Positions 4,827-8,848 of a stretch of DNA of 8,848 bases are shown piece by piece. The position numbers and the translations under genes are program-made. The notes below the pieces were generated by a model. The model was not told where the DNA came from and made no database searches. It saw only the letters and a list, made by a program, of their open reading frames with translations. Source of the stretch: an uncultured Eubacteriales bacterium (GTDB lineage: Bacteria; Bacillota_A; Clostridia; Christensenellales; Aristaeellaceae); NCBI GenBank assembly GCA_902775835.1, contig CACYNZ010000149.1:1-8848 (forward strand). Reading direction: 5' to 3'. Numbering within the stretch: position 1 is the stretch's first letter; every line of letters begins with the position of its first letter.

Positions 4827-7094
4827 CTATTTTTCCCTTGGGGTCACACCCACATAGATCACCTGGGGCTGCGCATCATAGGTGTCCGTATACATGTATC
4901 TGCGGTCCACCACGGTACTGCCCTCATAGGTCACCAGGTACGCATCCACAATGGTGCCGGGCTGTGCCTTGGAATAGACATATTCCTGATCGGTATACGT
5001 CACATACTCGGCATTGCGGTCCTTCACATACTTCGGCTCCGTGGGCGCCTCAATCGGCGTCAGAACTGTCTCAATGTCATAGGTCTGGTTTCCGAGGTCC
5101 GCGCCATAGATATTGACCACGCACATCAGGTTGACCTTTTTGGTGTTGCTGGACTGCACCGCCGCGGTAATGTATACCGGACTGGATGAAGTGTTCTTGA
5201 ACACCATGTCAATCTTATGGTTGGAATACCAGTACACCGTGGCATCCTTGCCGAAATCGATGTAGCTGACCTCCCGGGAATGGGGCTCACGCTTGACAAT
5301 GTTCATGCCTGCCCGCACCGCCGCCAGATAGACGGTGGTGGATGCCTGGCAGACGCCTCCGCCGATGCCCTCGGCCAGTTCGCCGTAGGCATACTCAATG
5401 GCCGGATAGAATCCGTTCTTGGTGGTCCGCTCACCCACAATATTATTGAAGGAAAACTGCTGTCCGGGCTGCAGAATGGTGCCGGAAACCCGTGAAAAGG
5501 CCACCCGGATATTGTTGTTCCGCTCCTCTGTACTATGGGAGCTGATCGGGGTTGTTGCCGTTCCGCGCAGCGCCACCACATGGTCCTTGAGGTCCTGAAC
5601 CGTCACCTGCGGTTCCGTCATGGTGAAGTCCAGTTCAATATCCCCGCTCTGCATGGAAGACAGCCGGTGATAGATTTCCTCCTTCACCGGTTCCACGTTC
5701 AGGCTTCTGCCCACCACTTCCTCGTTGAAGGTGAAGGGATAGGTCATGTCCGGATTGAACGTGGCAAGCGTTGCATCCACCGGTGCCCGGTATACCGCCT
5801 GGGCGATATCGGCCAGAATGCTGTCGATCACGGAGGTGTCGCCACTGGGCATGGCTGTATATCCTTCATAGGGCTCAGCGCGCAGGCGTTCCATTTCTGA
5901 GCGCCGCTCCGCCAGATCGCCTACGTGTCCCTGCTGCCATGCTTCTTGCAGCGCGTCCTCTACCTTGACCTGCATGCTCAGCTCGCCGGCACTGATTTCC
6001 CGCACCAGCTGACCCTGATAGGTCAGGCGCACCGACCATGCTGAAGAGCGCTGCTGCGCATTGCTGGTCACCACATCCCGGGCCTGTTCCTGTGTCAGGC
6101 CGCCCAGGCTGATGCCGTCCACATAGACGCCTTCCACATACCGGTCGTTGTAGGGTTCCACAGCCGCGCGCAATTCGCGCTCCGCTCTGGCACTGCGTAC
6201 GGTCTGCACCCCGATCAGGATCAGAGCTGCCGCGGCAGCAATGCTCAAAGCAATAATCAGGCCTTTCTGCAGGCCGCTCTTCGGCTTCTTCCCCCCGGGA
6301 TTCTTCCCGCCGGACCGGGATGCTGCCGGTTTCGGCGGCTGGGGCGGCGGCGTGAATCCCCGGTTCATGTTCTGGACGTAGGCGGCGGGATAAATGCCGC
6401 TGCCGTTATGCGGCACGCCCTGGGAAGGCATATTGCCCACCGGATACCCAGCTGAAGACGCACCTTCCGTAAACGGCACTGCCGCATTTCCTGCCGTCTG
6501 TCCCTGGACGGGATAATACACCGGCGTCTGATATCCGCCTGTCTGCGGCATGGCGCCGGTCATCCCGACATTCTGATATCCGCCGGTCTGCATGAAGCCG
6601 CCGGTCATGCTGCCTGTCGTCTGAAATCCGGCCGTGCCCTGCATGTTCCTGGGCATGACCGCTTCCGTCCGCATTCCGCCCGTCTCCTGATTTCCGGGGA
6701 CCTGGGGCATGCTTCCTGTACTCTGCGCTGGAGCAGCAGCCTTGTCAGCACTTTTCCTGCCGGCCGCCTTTTTCGTGCTCTTTCCTTTTTCCTGGGACTT
6801 CGGGGCGGCCTGCGGCTTATAGCCCCGTGTACCTGTGGTTTTTCTTTCCTTGGTTTCCGATGATTCGTTTTTTGGATTCTGACTTGCGGTTTCCGCCTTG
6901 GCCTCCCTGCTGCGGTATGCCTCCCGGCGGGCGAAATCCTGATTCGTTCCAGCCCTGGACGGCTGGCTATCCGCAGTGTCTGCCGGGCTGGCAGGCTGTC
7001 CTTCCACTTTATGATCCAGATACTTGGCAGATCGTCTTCTGCGCTCCGAGGGAAGCATCGCTTCCATGGATTCCTGTTCCTGCACGGCATTCAC
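4827..7094 (-). CDS. VanW-family envelope protein with long low-complexity cytoplasmic N-terminus
   Basis: This is a 755-residue single-pass membrane protein. Residues 1-277 are disordered-looking, with a basic patch (RRRR, 18-21), Lys/Ala/Ser-rich stretches, a Gln/Gly/Met/Tyr-rich section with repeats (158-190) and a PPPQPPKP run (249-256). One membrane helix follows at about 278-297. Lys-rich flanking sequence on its N side puts the tail in the cytoplasm and the rest outside. Outside are a region resembling the peptidoglycan-binding-like domain that often precedes VanW (about 318-500), the VanW domain (about 520-650) with its hallmark GIGGGVCQAST (576-586), and a beta-rich C-terminal region resembling G5 domains (about 668-750). 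VanW was first seen in vancomycin-resistance clusters, but its biochemical role is unknown; a cell-wall or surface role is inferred. Nothing here points to resistance. The start is GTG at 7092-7094 with GAGG 8 nt upstream (7103-7106). It follows the PHP gene by 36 nt and ends at two terminators. Confidence 0.92.
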   Translation of the reverse strand: MNAVQEQESMEAMLPSERRRRSAKYLDHKVEGQPASPADTADSQPSRAGTNQDFARREAYRSREAKAETASQNPKNESSETKERKTTGTRGYKPQAAPKSQEKGKSTKKAAGRKSADKAAAPAQSTGSMPQVPGNQETGGMRTEAVMPRNMQGTAGFQTTGSMTGGFMQTGGYQNVGMTGAMPQTGGYQTPVYYPVQGQTAGNAAVPFTEGASSAGYPVGNMPSQGVPHNGSGIYPAAYVQNMNRGFTPPPQPPKPAASRSGGKNPGGKKPKSGLQKGLIIALSIAAAAALILIGVQTVRSARAERELRAAVEPYNDRYVEGVYVDGISLGGLTQEQARDVVTSNAQQRSSAWSVRLTYQGQLVREISAGELSMQVKVEDALQEAWQQGHVGDLAERRSEMERLRAEPYEGYTAMPSGDTSVIDSILADIAQAVYRAPVDATLATFNPDMTYPFTFNEEVVGRSLNVEPVKEEIYHRLSSMQSGDIELDFTMTEPQVTVQDLKDHVVALRGTATTPISSHSTEERNNNIRVAFSRVSGTILQPGQQFSFNNIVGERTTKNGFYPAIEYAYGELAEGIGGGVCQASTTVYLAAVRAGMNIVKREPHSREVSYIDFGKDATVYWYSNHKIDMVFKNTSSSPVYITAAVQSSNTKKVNLMCVVNIYGADLGNQTYDIETVLTPIEAPTEPKYVKDRNAEYVTYTDQEYVYSKAQPGTIVDAYLVTYEGSTVVDRRYMYTDTYDAQPQVIYVGVTPREK
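6525..6623 (-). repeat. Short imperfect repeats in the VanW-protein N-terminal tail
   Basis: Within residues 158-190 the units FMQTGGYQNV (167-176) and MPQTGGYQTP (182-191) are near copies, separated by MTG-type triplets that themselves recur (163-165, 178-180). The DNA copies are also similar, so recent slippage or duplication is plausible. The low-complexity composition fits a flexible linker or interaction tail. Confidence 0.6.
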
Positions 7095-7102
7095 CTGCCT
7101 TT

Positions 7103-7106
7103 CCTC
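7103..7106 (-). promoter_or_regulatory. Ribosome binding site supporting the GTG start of the VanW-family gene
   Basis: GAGG lies 8 nt before the GTG at 7092-7094 on the minus strand, within AAGAGGAAAGG. A downstream in-frame ATG (7065-7067) has only weak GGAA-type matches before it, so the GTG start is preferred. Confidence 0.7.
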
Positions 7107-7130
7107 TTCAATAACAATTCAGCCCGCCCT

Positions 7131-7982
7131 TCAGTCAATTGACTGCAGGAGCAGCTCAATATCCCGCTCTGACTGATTCCAGACCGCGGCCGTTGAGCCG
7201 ATCCGGGCATGCTTCGGATCATTTTCCTGGTGAAAGTCGCTGCCTCCGGTCACCAGAAAACCCATGGACCGGGCAATGCGGTCCAGACGCTCAAATCCCC
7301 ATGACTGCGCGGACGGATGATATACTTCCACACCCATCAGGCCCAGATCCTTCCACTTGGAAAGGAGTGAGCGCAGCACAGATTCTTCAAGATTCAGTTC
7401 CACGGGATGCGCAACGACTGACACAAACCCGCTCGCGCGCAGAAGTTCAAGCGCCTGCTGCATATTCAGACGTTCGCACGGAACATACGCGCACTTTCCG
7501 TTGCCCAGATATTTTTCAAAAGCTTCCTGCATGTTCCGCACATACCCCGCGTGCACCATGGCCCGGGCTATATGCGGACGCCCGAATGTGGCTCCGCCGC
7601 CTCCCGTCAACCTTCTTCGCCGCATCATGTCGCGGAAATCCAGCGGCATGCCCATGGACTCAAGACGTTCCACAATCCTGCGCGCACGCTCTTCACGCTT
7701 CTGTGCAAGGTCCAGCACCTTTTCCCGGATGGGTGAATCCCCGGCGGTGCCGTATCCCAGCAGATGCAGGCCGTGCATGTCCGAAATGCTCAGTTCCACT
7801 CCGGGAATGATGGTGAGCCCATCTCCACCCATGGACACGACCTGGTCCGAACCGGCAAACGTATCATGGTCCGTCACTGACATATGCGTCAGGCCGGCCA
7901 TGCGGCACTCGTGAAGCATGAGCTCCGGGCAAAAGACCCCGTCGCTGGCATTGGTGTGCAGATGCAGATCAGGTCTGACCAT
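7131..7982 (-). CDS. PHP-domain phosphoesterase (TrpH / RNase AM / nucleoside 3',5'-bisphosphate phosphatase family)
   Basis: This 283-residue soluble metal-dependent phosphoesterase is predicted to be cytoplasmic. The metal-site motifs of the PHP family are all present: DLHLHTNASDG (5-15, His7, His9, Asp14), SVTDHDT (35-41, Asp38, His39), GVELS (61-65, Glu63), GRPHIA (134-139, His137), VVAHP (189-193, His192) and GGSDFH (246-251, Asp249, His251). The length is typical of stand-alone TrpH/YciV-type members; characterised relatives hydrolyse 3',5'-bisphosphate nucleotides and act as 5' to 3' exonucleases on short RNA. The exact substrate here is unproven. The ATG (7980-7982) lies inside the end of ftsH, a 14-nt overlap, with GGAGGA 8 nt upstream (7991-7996), so expression is probably coupled to ftsH. 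The VanW-family gene follows 36 nt on. There is an Arg run (121-124) and a Gly run (127-130) just before GRPHIA. No metal-ligand motif is missing. Confidence 0.93.
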   Translation of the reverse strand: MVRPDLHLHTNASDGVFCPELMLHECRMAGLTHMSVTDHDTFAGSDQVVSMGGDGLTIIPGVELSISDMHGLHLLGYGTAGDSPIREKVLDLAQKREERARRIVERLESMGMPLDFRDMMRRRRLTGGGGATFGRPHIARAMVHAGYVRNMQEAFEKYLGNGKCAYVPCERLNMQQALELLRASGFVSVVAHPVELNLEESVLRSLLSKWKDLGLMGVEVYHPSAQSWGFERLDRIARSMGFLVTGGSDFHQENDPKHARIGSTAAVWNQSERDIELLLQSID

Positions 7983-8848
7983 TCAGACTGTCCTCCGGGA
8001 TAAAGCTGGACGGGAGCTCAGGCTTATCCTCCGTTTTCTCTTCCCTGGCAGGTTCAGGCGCAGGCTCCACCGGAATCCGGGCAGCCTCTCTCGGCTTGTC
8101 TTCATCCATGGAAGCATCCGCTTCGCGGCCTTCCATGATGGCCACAAACTCATTGCGGCCCACGGTTTCCTCAGTGAGCAGCGTATCCACCAGACGATTC
8201 ATCTGCTCGAGGTTCGTGCGGATGGTCTCCTTGGCACGCTCGTAGCATTCATCCAGCATCTGCTTGACTTCCTCGTCAATCATGGACGCATACTTCTCCG
8301 AATACGGACGGCTCTGTCCGAATTCCATGCCCACGAACACTTCATTGTCGCTGCCCAGATAAATGGTGCCCAGCTTTTCGCTCATACCGTACTTGGTCAC
8401 CATCTGGCGGCACATTTCCGTGGCCTGCTTCAGGTCAGAGGAGGAACCGGTGAAGATTTCGCCGATCAGCACTTCCTCAGCCGCATGTCCGCCCAGGGCC
8501 ATGCAGATAATATCCCGCATCTGGCTGCGGCTCATGTTGTCCCGCTCCTCACTGGGCAGGGACAGGGTGTGTCCGGCGCTCATGCCGCGGGGCACAATCG
8601 TCACCAGGTGCACTTCATCGCATCCGGGAAGCATATGGCCCACCACCGCATGGCCGGATTCGTGAATGGCCACCATACGGCGGTCGCGGTCCGATACCTT
8701 GTGGCTCTTTTTCTCCGGTCCCATCTGGACACGGGCAATGGCATCGATCAGCAGCTGCTGATCGATTTCCTTCTTTCTGGAGCGGGCAGCCAGGATAGCC
8801 GCCTCATTCATGACATTCTCCAGATCCGCACCGGCAGCATAGGGCATG
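7969..8848 (-). CDS. ftsH: FtsH, ATP-dependent membrane zinc metalloprotease (partial, 3' part)
   Basis: FtsH is a membrane-anchored hexameric AAA+ protease that extracts and degrades membrane and regulatory proteins. Only the last 292 residues are in the window; the N-terminal membrane helices and Walker motifs lie beyond the right edge, so the Met at 8845-8847 is an internal residue and not the start. The visible part opens with the end of the AAA module, AGADLENVMNEAAILAAR (5-22). The zinc-protease site is HESGH (62-66), and the third ligand is the Asp of SSSDLKQAT (Asp138). VPRG (86-89), ALGGHAAEE (117-125) and TKYGMSEKLG (151-160) are further family landmarks. After a helical C-terminal part, the last 50 or so residues are a Pro/Glu/Lys-rich tail that looks disordered and is not part of the protease fold. 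The stop overlaps the start of the PHP gene by 14 nt. Confidence 0.97.
   Translation of the reverse strand, partial: MPYAAGADLENVMNEAAILAARSRKKEIDQQLLIDAIARVQMGPEKKSHKVSDRDRRMVAIHESGHAVVGHMLPGCDEVHLVTIVPRGMSAGHTLSLPSEERDNMSRSQMRDIICMALGGHAAEEVLIGEIFTGSSSDLKQATEMCRQMVTKYGMSEKLGTIYLGSDNEVFVGMEFGQSRPYSEKYASMIDEEVKQMLDECYERAKETIRTNLEQMNRLVDTLLTEETVGRNEFVAIMEGREADASMDEDKPREAARIPVEPAPEPAREEKTEDKPELPSSFIPEDSLNGQT
7991..7996 (-). promoter_or_regulatory. Ribosome binding site of the PHP gene inside ftsH
   Basis: GGAGGA on the minus strand, 8 nt before the ATG at 7980-7982. It lies within the last codons of ftsH, which fixes the PHP start and explains how the overlapping gene is translated. Confidence 0.85.

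Noticed and set aside
4611..5189. 192-codon plus-strand frame starting in the intergenic region
   Set aside because: Most of it is antisense to the VanW-family gene, and its start lies in the inverted-repeat region without a ribosome site. The product shows no recognisable domain.
4827..7094. Vancomycin-resistance gene cluster
   Set aside because: VanW-family proteins are widespread in Clostridia outside resistance clusters, and no vanH/A/X, vanR/S or related gene is nearby.
7132..7145. 14-bp perfect palindrome CAGTCAATTGACTG at the end of the PHP gene
   Set aside because: It lies within the last codons and stop. A perfect palindrome of this length is expected about once in several thousand to twenty thousand positions, so chance is likely. 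It has no T-run and is too short to be a convincing terminator.

Overview
This window reads as ordinary chromosome of a Gram-positive bacterium, most likely a Bacillota of the Clostridia type with moderately high GC. The reasons are strong GGAGG-type ribosome binding sites, a textbook sigma-A promoter, a VanW-family envelope protein, and a CUT1-type sugar importer whose binding protein is encoded with two permeases. Placement below class is not supported. Every credible gene is on the minus strand, so transcription runs from high to low coordinates. The long plus-strand reading frames are antisense shadows.

Right half (8848 down to 4827): the 3' part of ftsH, which runs off the right edge, overlaps a PHP-domain phosphoesterase gene by 14 nt. 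After 36 nt comes a 755-residue VanW-family protein with a long, low-complexity cytoplasmic N-terminus. The spacing suggests one transcript. It ends in two minus-strand intrinsic terminators, at about 4788-4812 and 4712-4746.

Middle (4383-4826): 444 bp without a gene. It holds the two terminators, a cluster of inverted repeats built on the heptamer TATCATG (4611-4664), a 7-bp inverted repeat (4550-4569), and a promoter (TTGACA, 17 bp, TAAAAT) that should drive the next operon with a 5' leader of about 125 nt.

Left half (4382 down to 1): a carbohydrate-type ABC importer operon. It encodes a 964-residue membrane-anchored solute-binding protein with two tandem beta-sandwich-like domains ahead of the binding core, then a MalF-type permease, then a MalG-type permease that is cut by the left edge and carries two extra membrane helices at its N-terminus. 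The permease genes overlap by ATGA. No ATPase subunit or regulator is visible. Such importers often share one ATPase encoded elsewhere, but the operon also continues past the edge.

I see no mobile element, CRISPR array, RNA gene or clear new defence or biosynthetic system. The most interesting features are the unusual architectures of the importer's binding protein and MalG-type permease, and the structured control region upstream of them.
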